64,000 nt of DNA from Cedecea lapagei. Lineage in GTDB: Bacteria; Pseudomonadota; Gammaproteobacteria; Enterobacterales; Enterobacteriaceae. Positions 23,960-33,618 of this stretch are shown in pieces (position 1 is the stretch's first letter; the number at the start of each line of letters is the position of its first letter). Location: the NCBI RefSeq assembly GCF_900635955.1, contig NZ_LR134201.1:1240001-1304000 (forward strand), read 5' to 3'. A program made the translations under genes and the position numbers. The notes beneath the pieces were generated by a model. The model worked only from the letters and a program-made list of their open reading frames with translations, was not told where the DNA came from and made no database searches.

Positions 23960-25270
23960 ATGAGTCAGGCACTGCCGTTGATTACCCGCCAGGGCGATCG
24001 TATTGCCATTGTCAGTGGTTTACGTACGCCGTTTGCCCGCCAGGCCACGGCTTTCCATGGTATTCCCGCCGTCGATCTCGGCAATATGGTGGTGAGCGAG
24101 CTGATGGCCCGCAGCGAAGTGCCGCCGGAAGCTATCGAACAGCTGGTTTTTGGTCAGGTCGTACAGATGCCGGAAGCCCCAAATATCGCCCGTGAGATCG
24201 TGTTAGGTACCGGGATGAGCGTGCATACCGACGCCTACAGCGTCAGCCGCGCCTGCGCCACCAGTTTCCAGGCCGTGGCCAACGTGGCCGAAAGCCTGAT
24301 GGCCGGGACTATTCGGGCTGGGATTGCCGGGGGCGCAGACTCCTCTTCCGTTTTGCCTATTGGCGTAAGTAAAAAGCTCGGGCGCACGCTGGTGGATGCG
24401 AATAAAGCGCGCACGCTAGGGCAGCGCCTGAAACTGTTTTCCAGATTACGTCCTCGTGATTTATTGCCGGTTCCTCCTGCGGTGGCCGAATATTCCACCG
24501 GCCTGCGGATGGGCGATACCGCCGAGCAGATGGCGAAAAGCCACGGTATCACCCGCGAGCAGCAGGATGCGCTGGCCCATCGCTCCCATGAACGTGCCGC
24601 CCAGGCCTGGCAGGAAGGGAAGCTGGCCGACGAAGTGATGACGGCCTTTATTCCGCCTTACCGCCAGCCGTTTGCCGAAGACAACAACGTGCGTAGAGGC
24701 TCCAGCCTGGCTGATTATGCGAAGCTGCGCCCGGCATTTGACCGCAAACACGGGACCGTGACGGCCGCCAACAGTACGCCGCTGACGGACGGCGCGGCGG
24801 CGGTTATCCTGATGACCGAATCCCGCGCGAAAGAGCTCGGCCTCAAGCCGCTCGGCTATCTGCGCAGCTACGCATTTACCGCCATTGATGTCTGGCAGGA
24901 TATGCTGCTTGGCCCGGCCTGGTCGACTCCGCTGGCGCTTGAGCGTGCCGGGATTACTCTGAATGATTTAACGCTGTTTGATATGCACGAAGCCTTTGCC
25001 GCACAAACTTTAGCTAATCTGAAAATGCTTTCCAGCGAGAACTTCGCCCGTAATGTGCTTGGCCGGGCCCACGCCACCGGCGAAGTGGATGACGCGAAAT
25101 TTAACGTGCTCGGCGGGTCGATTGCCTACGGGCACCCGTTTGCGGCCACCGGCGCAAGGATGATTACCCAGACGCTGCATGAGCTGCGCCGTCGCGGCGG
25201 AGGTTTTGGCCTCGTTACCGCCTGTGCGGCTGGCGGGCTAGGTGCGGCGATGGTTCTGGAGGTGGAGTGA
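23960..25270 (+). CDS. fadI: FadI, 3-ketoacyl-CoA thiolase
   Basis: 436 residues, identical in length to E. coli FadI. The nucleophile cysteine is in SVSRACATSFQAV, the HEAF motif is in DMHEAFAAQTLAN, and the C-terminal catalytic block is GLVTACAAGGLGAAMVLE. It is the beta subunit of the FadIJ complex that completes beta-oxidation, mainly in anaerobic growth and on shorter chains. An AGGGGAG ribosome binding site precedes the ATG, and the stop overlaps the fadJ start (TGATG). Confidence 0.97.
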   Translation: MSQALPLITRQGDRIAIVSGLRTPFARQATAFHGIPAVDLGNMVVSELMARSEVPPEAIEQLVFGQVVQMPEAPNIAREIVLGTGMSVHTDAYSVSRACATSFQAVANVAESLMAGTIRAGIAGGADSSSVLPIGVSKKLGRTLVDANKARTLGQRLKLFSRLRPRDLLPVPPAVAEYSTGLRMGDTAEQMAKSHGITREQQDALAHRSHERAAQAWQEGKLADEVMTAFIPPYRQPFAEDNNVRRGSSLADYAKLRPAFDRKHGTVTAANSTPLTDGAAAVILMTESRAKELGLKPLGYLRSYAFTAIDVWQDMLLGPAWSTPLALERAGITLNDLTLFDMHEAFAAQTLANLKMLSSENFARNVLGRAHATGEVDDAKFNVLGGSIAYGHPFAATGARMITQTLHELRRRGGGFGLVTACAAGGLGAAMVLEVE

Positions 25271-27436
25271 TGGAGCAGAAAAGCGCATTCGAATTACACA
25301 TCCGGCTGGATAACGTTGCGGTGGTCACCATCGACGTTCCAGGAGAAAAAATGAATACCCTGAAGGCCGAGTTCGGCGCTCAGGTGCACAGTATTATTAA
25401 AAAGCTGCGCGACAATCCTAGCGTGCAGGGGCTGGTGTTTATCTCCGGCAAGCCGGATAACTTCATTGCCGGAGCCGATATCAACATGATTGCCGGCTGT
25501 AAAACGGCTGAGGAAGCGCAGGAGCTGGCGCGACAGGGGCAGCAGATCATGGCGGAAATTGCCGCGCTGCCGATGCCGGTTGTCGCCGCCATCCACGGCG
25601 CCTGCCTGGGCGGTGGGCTGGAAATGGCGCTTGCCTGCCATTCACGAATTTGTACCGACTCCCCGAAAACGCTGCTTGGCCTGCCGGAAGTGCAGCTTGG
25701 CTTGCTGCCGGGCTCGGGCGGTACTCAGCGGCTGCCTCGCCTGATTGGCGTCAGTAACGCGCTGGACATGATTTTAACCGGCAAGCAACTGCGCCCGAGG
25801 CAGGCCTTAAAGCTGGGGCTGGTGGAGGACGTGGTGCCGGAATCTATCCTGCTGGAGGCCGCCGTTGAGCTGGCGCTTAAAGGGCGAAAACCTTCGCGTG
25901 AGCTGCCGGTAAAAGAGCGAGTGCTTGCCGGGCCGCTTGGACGCTCCCTGCTGTTCAGCCTGGTCAGCAAGAAGACCGAGGAAAAAACGCAGGGCAACTA
26001 TCCGGCAACCGGACGCATCATCGACGTGATTCGCACAGGGCTGGAGAAGGGAAGTAAAAGTGGCTACGAAGCGGAGGCAAAGGCGTTTGGCCAACTGGCG
26101 ATGTCCCCGGAGTCTGCGGCGCTGCGCGGATTGTTCTTTGCCAGCACTGAGCTGAAAAAAGAGTATGGCGGGGAGGCGAAACCGCGCAAGCTGAATTCAG
26201 TCGGCGTGCTGGGCGGTGGGCTAATGGGCGGCGGTATCGCCTACGTCACGGCCACTAAGGGTAAGCTGCCGGTGCGTATTAAAGATATCAACGACGAAGG
26301 GATCAACCACGCGTTGAAATACAGCTGGGATTTACTGGATAAAAAAGTTCGGCGTCGTCATATGAAACCGGCCGAGCGCCAGCGTGAACTGGCCCGCATC
26401 TCGGGCGGAAAAGATTATCACGGCTTTAGCCAGCGCGATATTGTGGTGGAGGCCGTGTTTGAAGATTTAGCCCTGAAGCAGAAAATGGTGGCTGAAATAG
26501 AGCAGTATGCTGCGCCGCACACGGTTTTTGCCTCAAACACCTCCTCGCTGCCGATTGCCGATATAGCGGCGCAAGCCGCACGTCCGCAGCAGGTTATCGG
26601 CCTGCACTTCTTTAGCCCGGTGGATAAAATGCCGCTGGTTGAAGTTATCCCTCACTCAGGCACCAGCGCGGAAACCATTTCCACTACCGTGCAGTTAGCC
26701 AAAAAACAGGGAAAAACGCCGATTGTGGTGGGCGACAGCGCGGGCTTCTACGTTAACCGCATCCTTGCGCCCTATATCAACGAAGCATTGCGCTGCCTGA
26801 CCGAAGGGGAGCCGATCGAACGTATTGACGATGCGCTGGTGAAATTTGGTTTCCCGGTCGGGCCCGTGCAGCTGCTGGATGAAGTGGGCATAGACGTCGG
26901 CACTAAAATTATTCCGATTCTGCAGCAGGCCTTTGGCGACCGCTTCGCCGCGCCGGAAAGCGTGGATGCAATCCTTAAAGACGATCGCAAAGGAAGAAAA
27001 AATGGTCGCGGTTTCTATCTTTATCCGTCGAAAGGGCGTAAAAGCAAGAAACAACCTGATACGACGATTTACAAGCTGCTGGGCGTGACGCCAAACGGAC
27101 GTCAGACCCCCGCGCAGATCGCCGAACGCTGCGTGATGATGATGCTCAACGAAGCCGCTCGTTGCCTCGATGAGGGGGTGGTGAGAAGCGCACGGGATGG
27201 GGATATCGGCGGTGTGTTTGGCATCGGTTTTCCGCCATTCCTGGGGGGGACCGTTCAGGTATATGGACAGCCTGGGCGCTGCCGACGTTGTGGCAAAATT
27301 ACAGCGGCTGGCGGGCCAGTACGGGGAGCGTTTCACGCCTTGTGAAAGGCTGATTATGATGGCTGAACAAAAGCTTAGTTTCTGGCCTGCGTTGAATACG
27401 CCGTCAGCTCCTGAGCTTGACGAAGCGCTGAGCTAA
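25270..27436 (+). CDS. fadJ: FadJ, multifunctional fatty acid oxidation alpha subunit, frameshifted as read
   Basis: From the ATG at 25270 the frame is FadJ: enoyl-CoA hydratase/isomerase domain (HGACLGGGLEMALAC, then GLLPGSGGTQRLPRL), then the NAD-binding 3-hydroxyacyl-CoA dehydrogenase domain (GVLGGGLMGGGIAYVTA, catalytic HFFSPVDKMPLVE). It leaves frame at the seven-G run 27243-27249; removing one G restores GFPPFLGGPFRYMDSLGAA and the normal end at 27436, for 721 residues (E. coli 714). As read, the last 30 residues are replaced by an unrelated tail. Overlap with fadI indicates coupling. Confidence 0.93.
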
Positions 27437-27615
27437 AACCGTAAGATGTACGTTGCAAGGTCATTTTGTAAACAGATATTGACTATACTTGCAGCATTGA
27501 GGTAAAAGACAGCGTTTCATTCGATGTACGGATAAGGCACAATGCCCGGCTGCCGTGAACCCGACTTTTTTATCGTGTGGGTTCCGGCGTTCCTGGTTAA
27601 CAAAAGCGGTGCAAT

Positions 27616-28104
27616 ATGCAAGTTTTTATCATGCGTCACGGCGACGCAGCACTCGATGCTGCCAGCGACTCGGTTCGTCCCTTAACCCAATGTGGGTGCG
27701 ATGAATCCCGTATGATGGCGACCTGGTTAACAGGTCAGGTAACAAGTATCGAACGTGTTCTGGTGAGCCCTTACCTGCGAGCTGAACAGACCCTGGACGT
27801 GGTGCGGGAAGCGCTGAACCTCCCGGAAAAAGAGGACATCCTGCCAGAGCTTCGGCCCTGCGGTGATGTGGGCCTGGTGGGTGACTACCTGCTGGCGCTG
27901 GCAAACGAAGGCGTTGAATCCGCGCTGGTGGTTTCCCATCTGCCGCTGGTCGGTTACCTGGTATCCGAGCTTTGCCCGGAAGAGGCCCCGCCGATGTTTA
28001 CCACTTCGGCAATCGCCAACGTCACGCTGGACCCGGAGTCGGGTAAAGGCGTCTTCAACTGGCAGATGAGCCCCTGCAATTTTAAGGTAGCGAAGGCTAT
28101 CTGA
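27616..28104 (+). CDS. sixA: SixA, phosphohistidine phosphatase
   Basis: 162 residues of the histidine phosphatase superfamily, with the catalytic RHG motif at residues 7-9 (FIMRHGD) and the second histidine in VVSHLPLVGYL. In E. coli SixA dephosphorylates histidine phosphotransfer proteins, notably NPr of the nitrogen PTS. It stands alone with a 179-base upstream gap holding its promoter and is followed by a strong terminator. Confidence 0.95.
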   Translation: MQVFIMRHGDAALDAASDSVRPLTQCGCDESRMMATWLTGQVTSIERVLVSPYLRAEQTLDVVREALNLPEKEDILPELRPCGDVGLVGDYLLALANEGVESALVVSHLPLVGYLVSELCPEEAPPMFTTSAIANVTLDPESGKGVFNWQMSPCNFKVAKAI

Positions 28105-28121
28105 TTGCGGTGAGCATGAAA

Positions 28122-28147
28122 AAAGAGTCGCGAAAGCGGCTCTTTTT
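28122..28147 (+). terminator. Rho-independent terminator after sixA
   Basis: A ten-base-pair stem AAAGAGTCGC/GCGGCTCTTT closed by a GAAA tetraloop and followed by T residues. Confidence 0.88.
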
Positions 28148-28170
28148 GCGTTTTTAGGCGTAGGGGATTT

Positions 28171-28210
28171 TCCCCTCACCCTAACCTTCTCCCCAAAGGG
28201 GCGAGGGGAA
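28171..28210. repeat. Palindromic interspersed repeat, copy 1 (sixA/smrB)
   Basis: CCCTCACCCTAACC with a downstream CCCC-AAA-GGGG core and GGCGAGGGGA. The same CCCTC(A)CCC/GGG(T)GAGGG family recurs six more times in the window between genes. Here it separates convergent sixA and smrB. Confidence 0.75.
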
Positions 28211-28225
28211 TCATTCACGCCGAAT

Positions 28226-28777
28226 TTACGGAAGCTCCGGCGGCTGCCACTCCTCAATCTCTATCAGCACCAGCAGCGCCGCATCTCCGCCATACTCTTT
28301 CGGTGCCTGGTGAAAGGCGACGATATGCGGATGCTGCGCCAGCCATAGCGGCGTTTGCTGCTTAAGAATGTGTTTCCCGTGGCCGTGCATTACGCAGGCG
28401 CAAAACACATGCTCGCGGCGGCAGGCGGCGATCAGCGCGCCCAGCTCCTGTTTAGCCTGAAGCTGGGTCAGGCCGTGTAAATCAAGAAACAGCTCCGGGG
28501 AGTAATCACCGCGGCGGAGTTTCTTGAGTTCAAAATGGCTCACACCTTCACGCACGTAGCGCATTGGCCCTTCGGTCGCCAGACGCGGCTGGAACTCATC
28601 AGAAAAATAGTGGCTGGCGTCGGCCTGCTCCTGCAGCAGGCGTTTTACCGGCACTTCAGCGATCTTTTTGCGTATCGGGCGATGAACAATCGTATCCTGA
28701 GTCAGCTTTTTGGTGCCGCCCATCAGGCCGCGAAAGAGCGCCTCATCTTCGGAACTGAGCGGTGATTTCTTTTTCAT
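28226..28777 (-). CDS. smrB: SmrB, ribosome-collision endonuclease
   Basis: 183 residues from the ATG at 28777, the E. coli length; the frame extends upstream but without similarity. The N-terminal tail MKKKSPLSSEDEALFRGLM and the C-terminal Smr domain with DLHGLTQLQAKQELG and HGHGKHILKQQTP are diagnostic. SmrB cleaves mRNA at collided ribosomes so that tmRNA rescue can proceed. It is divergent from prmB, with a promoter gap of 173 bases. Confidence 0.96.
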   Translation of the reverse strand: MKKKSPLSSEDEALFRGLMGGTKKLTQDTIVHRPIRKKIAEVPVKRLLQEQADASHYFSDEFQPRLATEGPMRYVREGVSHFELKKLRRGDYSPELFLDLHGLTQLQAKQELGALIAACRREHVFCACVMHGHGKHILKQQTPLWLAQHPHIVAFHQAPKEYGGDAALLVLIEIEEWQPPELP

Positions 28778-28950
28778 GTTTCTCTCATCTCGCATTCGCT
28801 TTGCGGCCAGTTTACCTGCTTTCCCCGCCGGCAATAAAGAAAACGCAAATTTCACCGCCTCCCGGCGTCGATGGATGCTGATTTGTCGCCTCCTTCATGG
28901 CAAACTAGCCGATTATTATTGAACTAGCGTGAGTCGCCTGCGGAGGGCAC

Positions 28951-29883
28951 GTGGATAAAATTTTCGTCGATGAGGCAGTAAACGAGCTGCATACCATTCA
29001 GGACATGCTGCGCTGGTCGGTCAGCCGCTTTAGCGCCGCCAACATCTGGTATGGGCACGGCACCGACAATCCATGGGATGAAGCCGTTCAGCTGGTTCTG
29101 CCTAGCCTTTACCTGCCGCTGGATATTCCTGAAGATATGCGTACCGCGCGCCTGACGCCAAGCGAACGCCACCGCATCGTTGAACGTGTGATTCGCCGCG
29201 TCAACGAGCGAATTCCGGTTGCTTATCTGACGAATAAAGCCTGGTTCTGCGGCCATGAGTTCTACGTTGATGAGCGCGTGCTGGTGCCGCGCTCGCCGAT
29301 TGGCGAGCTGATCAACAACCGCTTTGCCGGGATGATCGACCACGAGCCGCAGCATATCCTTGATATGTGTACCGGCAGCGGCTGTATCGGTATCGCCTGC
29401 GCCTATGAATTCCCTAATGCGGAAGTGGATATCGTTGATATTTCCCCTGACGCTATCGCCGTGGCCGAACAAAACATTTCCGAGCACGGCATGGACCATA
29501 ACGTCACGCCGATTCGTTCTGACCTGTTCCGCGACCTGCCTAAAGTGCAGTACGACGTGATTGTCACGAACCCGCCATATGTTGACGAAGAAGATATGGC
29601 CGACCTGCCGGGCGAATACCATTTCGAACCCGAGCTGGGCCTGGCGGCCGGCAGCGATGGCCTGAAGCTGGCTCGTCGTATCCTGGCCTGTGCGCCGGAC
29701 TATCTGGCCGACGGCGGCATCCTGATTTGTGAAGTCGGAAACAGCATGGTACACCTGATGGAGCAGTACCCGGAGGTGCCGTTTACCTGGCTGGAATTCG
29801 ACAACGGCGGCGACGGCGTCTTTATGCTGACTAAAGCGCAGCTGATTGATGCACGCGAGCACTTCAGCATCTACAAAGATTAA
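28951..29883 (+). CDS. prmB: PrmB, ribosomal protein uL3 glutamine methyltransferase
   Basis: 310 residues from a GTG start, with GGAGGG a few bases upstream. The SAM-binding motif DMCTGSGCIGIACA and the catalytic NPPY tetrad (N207-Y210) are those of glutamine N5-methyltransferases. Length and sequence match E. coli PrmB, which methylates the glutamine of ribosomal protein L3 during 50S assembly. It precedes aroC as in E. coli. Confidence 0.96.
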   Translation: MDKIFVDEAVNELHTIQDMLRWSVSRFSAANIWYGHGTDNPWDEAVQLVLPSLYLPLDIPEDMRTARLTPSERHRIVERVIRRVNERIPVAYLTNKAWFCGHEFYVDERVLVPRSPIGELINNRFAGMIDHEPQHILDMCTGSGCIGIACAYEFPNAEVDIVDISPDAIAVAEQNISEHGMDHNVTPIRSDLFRDLPKVQYDVIVTNPPYVDEEDMADLPGEYHFEPELGLAAGSDGLKLARRILACAPDYLADGGILICEVGNSMVHLMEQYPEVPFTWLEFDNGGDGVFMLTKAQLIDAREHFSIYKD

Positions 29884-29964
29884 TTGCCGAACGTAGACGA
29901 GCCGCTGGCTCGTTGTACTTCCCGCGCACAACACAACAACGACAACGGTGATTAAGGAGCCGTG

Positions 29965-31049
29965 ATGGCTGGTAACAGTATTGGACAGGTTTTTCGCGTA
30001 ACGACATTTGGTGAATCCCACGGCATCGCGCTGGGCTGCATTGTTGACGGCGTGCCGCCGGGCATCCCGCTGACCGAAGCCGACCTGCAGCACGATCTCG
30101 ATCGCCGCCGCCCGGGCACCTCGCGTTACACCACCCAGCGCCGCGAGCCTGACCAGGTAAAAATTCTCTCCGGCGTGTTTGAAGGCGTGACGACCGGCAC
30201 GAGCATTGGCCTGCTGATTGAAAACACCGATCAGCGCTCCCAGGATTACAGCGCGATCAAAGACGTGTTCCGTCCGGGGCACGCGGATTATACCTACGAA
30301 CAAAAATACGGCCTGCGTGACTACCGTGGCGGTGGCCGTTCGTCCGCTCGTGAAACCGCCATGCGCGTAGCTGCCGGTGCGATTGCCAAGAAATACCTTG
30401 AGCAGAAGTTCGGCATTAAAATTCGCGGCTGCCTGACGCAGATGGGCGATATTCCGCTGGAAATTAAAGACTGGGAGCAGGTTGAACAGAACCCGTTCTT
30501 CTGCCCGGATCCTGATAAAATTGAAGCGCTGGACGAGCTGATGCGTGGCCTGAAAAAAGAGGGCGACTCTATCGGCGCGAAGGTGACGGTTGTCGCTGAT
30601 AACGTGCCGCCGGGCCTTGGCGAACCGGTATTTGACCGCCTGGACGCGGATATTGCCCATGCGCTGATGAGCATCAACGCGGTGAAAGGCGTGGAAATTG
30701 GCGAGGGCTTCGGCGTGGTGAACCTGCGCGGCAGCCAGAATCGCGACGAAATCACTAAGCAGGGTTTCCAGAGCAATCACGCGGGCGGCATTCTTGGCGG
30801 CATCAGCAGCGGCCAGCAGATTGTGGCGAATATGGCCCTGAAGCCAACCTCCAGTATTACCGTGCCGGGCAAAACCCTTAATCGCGAAGGCGAAGAGGTG
30901 GAGATGATCACCCGCGGCCGTCACGATCCGTGCGTGGGATCCGTGCAGTACCGATCGCCGAGGCGATGCTGGCCATCGTGCTGCTGGATCACCTGCTGCG
31001 CCAGCGCGCTCAGAACGCTGACGTTTCTTCCCCGCTGCCTCGCTGGTAA
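29965..31049 (+). CDS. aroC: AroC, chorismate synthase, frameshifted as read
   Basis: Nearly identical to E. coli AroC from MAGNSIGQVFRVTTFGESHG onward, including the FMN-site block YRGGGRSSARETAMRV. It converts EPSP to chorismate, the last shared step of aromatic synthesis. At 30936-30938 only three G are present where four are needed. Adding one gives CVGIRAVPIAEAMLAIVL and ends at TAA 31047-31049 with 361 residues, the E. coli length. As read, the frame runs on into mepA, creating a false AroC-MepA fusion. Loss of this enzyme would cause aromatic auxotrophy, so sequence error is more likely than a real mutation. Confidence 0.93.
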
Positions 31050-31053
31050 GACG

Positions 31054-31878
31054 ATGAATAAACTCCTGATCGGGATGCTGGCGCTGGCCGCCAGCGCTCA
31101 GGTTTTGGCGGCTACGCCGTGGCAAAAAATCGACCATCCGATTGCCGGTAGCGCACAGTCTATCGGCGCGTTTTCCAACGGCTGTATCGTTGGCGCTCAT
31201 GCGTTGCCGCTTGAGGACGCCCGCTATCAGGTGATGCGTCCGGATCAGCGCCGCTACTTTGGCCACCCCGATCTGGTGATGTTTATTCAGCGTCTGAGTA
31301 ATCAGGTAAATCGGCTCGGCCTTGGCACGGTGCTGATTGGCGACATGGGCATGGCGGCAGGTGGACGTTTTAGTTCCGGCCACGCCAGCCACCAGACCGG
31401 GCTGGACGTCGATATCTTCCTTCAGCTGCCAAAATCCCGCTGGACGTCAGCGCAATTGCTGCGGCCACAGGCGTTAGATTTGGTCGCCGCGGACGGCAAG
31501 CGCGTAGTGTCGTCGCTGTGGAAGCCGGAAATCGACAGCCTGATTAAGCTCGCGGCCAAAGACAATGAAGTGACGCGTATCTTCGTGAATCCGGCCATTA
31601 AGCAGCGGCTTTGCGAAGATGCAGGAGCCGATCGCGACTGGCTGCGTAAGGTGCGTCCGTGGTTTGCCCACCGCGCCCATATGCACGTCCGCCTGCGCTG
31701 CCCGGCTAACAGCCTTGAGTGCGAAGATCAGCCTCTGCCTCCTCCGGGAGACGGCTGTGGTGCCGAGCTGCAAAGCTGGTTCGCGCCGCCTGCACCGGGC
31801 AGCACGCCACCGAAAAAAACGACGCCACCGCCGCTGCCCGCCTCCTGTCAGGCCCTTTTAGATGAGCACGTTCTTTAA
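31054..31878 (+). CDS. mepA: MepA, penicillin-insensitive murein DD-endopeptidase
   Basis: 274 residues, the E. coli length, with a Sec signal (MNKLLIGMLALAASAQVLA). The LAS-family zinc site is visible: SSGHASHQTGLDVD with H113 and D120, and AHMHVRLRC with the third ligand near 211. It cleaves the D-Ala-mDAP cross-links of peptidoglycan in the periplasm. The ATG lies 5 bases after the corrected aroC stop, indicating one operon with aroC and yfcA. The proline-rich C-terminal end (PPKKTTPPPLP) is typical. Confidence 0.95.
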   Translation: MNKLLIGMLALAASAQVLAATPWQKIDHPIAGSAQSIGAFSNGCIVGAHALPLEDARYQVMRPDQRRYFGHPDLVMFIQRLSNQVNRLGLGTVLIGDMGMAAGGRFSSGHASHQTGLDVDIFLQLPKSRWTSAQLLRPQALDLVAADGKRVVSSLWKPEIDSLIKLAAKDNEVTRIFVNPAIKQRLCEDAGADRDWLRKVRPWFAHRAHMHVRLRCPANSLECEDQPLPPPGDGCGAELQSWFAPPAPGSTPPKKTTPPPLPASCQALLDEHVL

Positions 31879-31889
31879 CGGATAATTTG

Positions 31890-32687
31890 ATGGAATGGTT
31901 TATGGTTTCCCCGTTGCTGCTGGTGGCGCTCTTTTTTGTCGCCCTGCTGGCCGGGTTTATTGATGCCCTTGCGGGCGGGGGCGGGCTGCTTACGGTGCCG
32001 GCTTTGCTGGCTGCGGGTATGTCTCCTGCCCAGGCGCTGGCGACCAATAAACTTCAGGCCTGCGGCGGATCGGTTTCTGCTTCTCTCTATTTTATCCGCC
32101 GTAAGGTGGTCAACCTTGCCGATCAGAAACTCAATATTCTGATGACCTTTATCGGCTCCACCTGCGGTGCGCTGCTGGTGCAGCACGTGAAGTCCGATAT
32201 TCTGCGTCAGATCCTGCCGCTGCTGATTATCGGCATCGGGCTCTATTTTCTGCTGATGCCAAAGCTCGGCGAGGAAGATCGCCAGCGTCGCCTGTACGGC
32301 CTGCCGTTTGCCTTAGTGGCCGGTGGCTGCGTAGGCTTTTATGACGGTTTCTTTGGCCCCGGCGCGGGGTCTTTCTATGCGCTGGCGTTTGTGACGCTTT
32401 GCGGCTTTAACCTCGCCAAATCTACCGCCCATGCAAAAGTGCTTAACGCCACGTCAAACCTTGGCGGGCTGCTGCTGTTTATCATCGGCGGCAAGGTGAT
32501 TTGGGGAACCGGCTTCGTGATGATGGCCGGCCAATTTTTAGGGGCGAGGGTAGGGTCACGTCTCGTATTGAGTAAAGGGCAGCAGCTGATTCGACCGATG
32601 ATCGTCGTTGTCTCGGCGGTGATGAGCGCGAAGCTGCTGTATGACAGCCATGGACCGGAAATTCTGCGTTGGTTAGGGATAGCCTGA
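31890..32687 (+). CDS. yfcA: YfcA, TauE/SafE family membrane protein
   Basis: 265 residues with about eight membrane helices and the family repeats GFIDALAGGGGLLTVPALL and FYDGFFGPGAGSFYALAF. The ATG at 31890 is used; a TTG just before it is possible. The family contains putative exporters of sulfite, sulfoacetate and similar anions, but the substrate of YfcA is unknown. It lies between mepA and epmC as in E. coli. Confidence 0.94.
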   Translation: MEWFMVSPLLLVALFFVALLAGFIDALAGGGGLLTVPALLAAGMSPAQALATNKLQACGGSVSASLYFIRRKVVNLADQKLNILMTFIGSTCGALLVQHVKSDILRQILPLLIIGIGLYFLLMPKLGEEDRQRRLYGLPFALVAGGCVGFYDGFFGPGAGSFYALAFVTLCGFNLAKSTAHAKVLNATSNLGGLLLFIIGGKVIWGTGFVMMAGQFLGARVGSRLVLSKGQQLIRPMIVVVSAVMSAKLLYDSHGPEILRWLGIA

Positions 32688-32688
32688 A

Positions 32689-33252
32689 ATGAATAACGTA
32701 ACGATGAGCAAAAAGCACCACTACCAGGAGCTGATCGATGTTTTCGACAGCTGCTTCCTGGAAGAGTTTAACACCCGCCTGATCAAAGGCGACGATGAAC
32801 CCATCTATCTGCCCGCCGATGATGAGGTCCCGTATAACCGCATCGTCTTTGCGCACGGTTACTACGCCAGTGGAATGCATGAAATCTCTCACTGGTGCGT
32901 GGCCGGCAAAGCGCGCCGCAAGCTGGTGGACTTCGGCTACTGGTATTGCCCGGATGGACGAGATGCGGAAACCCAGGGCAAGTTCGAGGATGTGGAAGTG
33001 AAGCCGCAGGCGCTGGAGTGGATGCTTAGCACCGCAGCGGGCTTTCCGTTTAACGTCAGCTGCGACAACCTGAGCGGTGATTTCGAGCCCGACCGCATTG
33101 CTTTCCAGCGTCGGGTCCATGCCCAGGTTATGACTTATCTGAAAGAGGGGATCCCAGAACGCCCGGCACGTCTGATTGACGCGCTGAGAGCATATTATGG
33201 CACCCCTGCGCTGGACGCCGGGCAGTTTGCCTGGCCAGAAGACCTAAACTAA
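32689..33252 (+). CDS. epmC: EpmC, elongation factor P hydroxylase
   Basis: 187 residues from 32689; the in-frame ATG at 32704 gives 182 residues (MSKKHHYQELI), equal to E. coli EpmC, and may be the true start. AGGGA lies 10 bases before the first ATG. The conserved HEISHWC block holds probable metal ligands, and FGYWYCPDGRDAETQ is highly conserved. EpmC hydroxylates the beta-lysylated lysine of EF-P, the final step of the modification that prevents stalling at polyproline. Confidence 0.94.
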   Translation: MNNVTMSKKHHYQELIDVFDSCFLEEFNTRLIKGDDEPIYLPADDEVPYNRIVFAHGYYASGMHEISHWCVAGKARRKLVDFGYWYCPDGRDAETQGKFEDVEVKPQALEWMLSTAAGFPFNVSCDNLSGDFEPDRIAFQRRVHAQVMTYLKEGIPERPARLIDALRAYYGTPALDAGQFAWPEDLN

Positions 33253-33279
33253 AAATCACCTGTATGAAGAGGATGTATG

Positions 33280-33555
33280 ATGATCGCGGAATTTGAGTCA
33301 CGTATTTTGGCGTTGATTGACGAGATGGTGGAGCACGCCAGTGACGACGACCTGTTTGCCAGCGGTTATCTGCGTGGGCACCTTACGCTGGCCGTGGCCG
33401 AACTGGAAAACGGCGACGCACATCAACCAGAAGCGCTGCACGTCGTTGTGACCGACAGCCTGCAAAAGGCGATTCAGGCCGGTGAGCTGTCACCGCGCGA
33501 TCAGGCGCTGGTGCTGGGGATGTGGGATACGCTTTTCGAGAAGGCGAGGTTTTAA
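33280..33555 (+). CDS. yfcL: YfcL family protein
   Basis: About 91 residues, acidic and helical, with the family start MIAEFESRILALID and the block DDDLFASGYLRGHLTLAVAELE. The ATG at 33280 has GAGGA at six bases; the ATG three bases earlier is at poor spacing. Function unknown. It follows epmC by 27 bases and is convergent with mnmC. Confidence 0.92.
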   Translation: MIAEFESRILALIDEMVEHASDDDLFASGYLRGHLTLAVAELENGDAHQPEALHVVVTDSLQKAIQAGELSPRDQALVLGMWDTLFEKARF

Positions 33556-33560
33556 GGCCG

Positions 33561-33585
33561 ACCCTCTCCCTAAAAGGGAGAGGGG
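33561..33585. repeat. Palindromic interspersed repeat, copy 2 (yfcL/mnmC)
   Basis: A short hairpin form, CCCTCTCCCT-AAA-AGGGAGAGGG, of the same repeat family, between convergent genes. It may act as a bidirectional terminator. Confidence 0.7.
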
Positions 33586-33618
33586 ATAAAACATCTCAGA
33601 AGGCCCGTTAGGGGAAAA

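Noticed and set aside
28924..31392. Uninterrupted 822-codon minus-strand frame
   Set aside because: It lies antisense to prmB, aroC and mepA, has no ribosome binding site or protein-like composition, and is explained by codon bias of the genes on the other strand.
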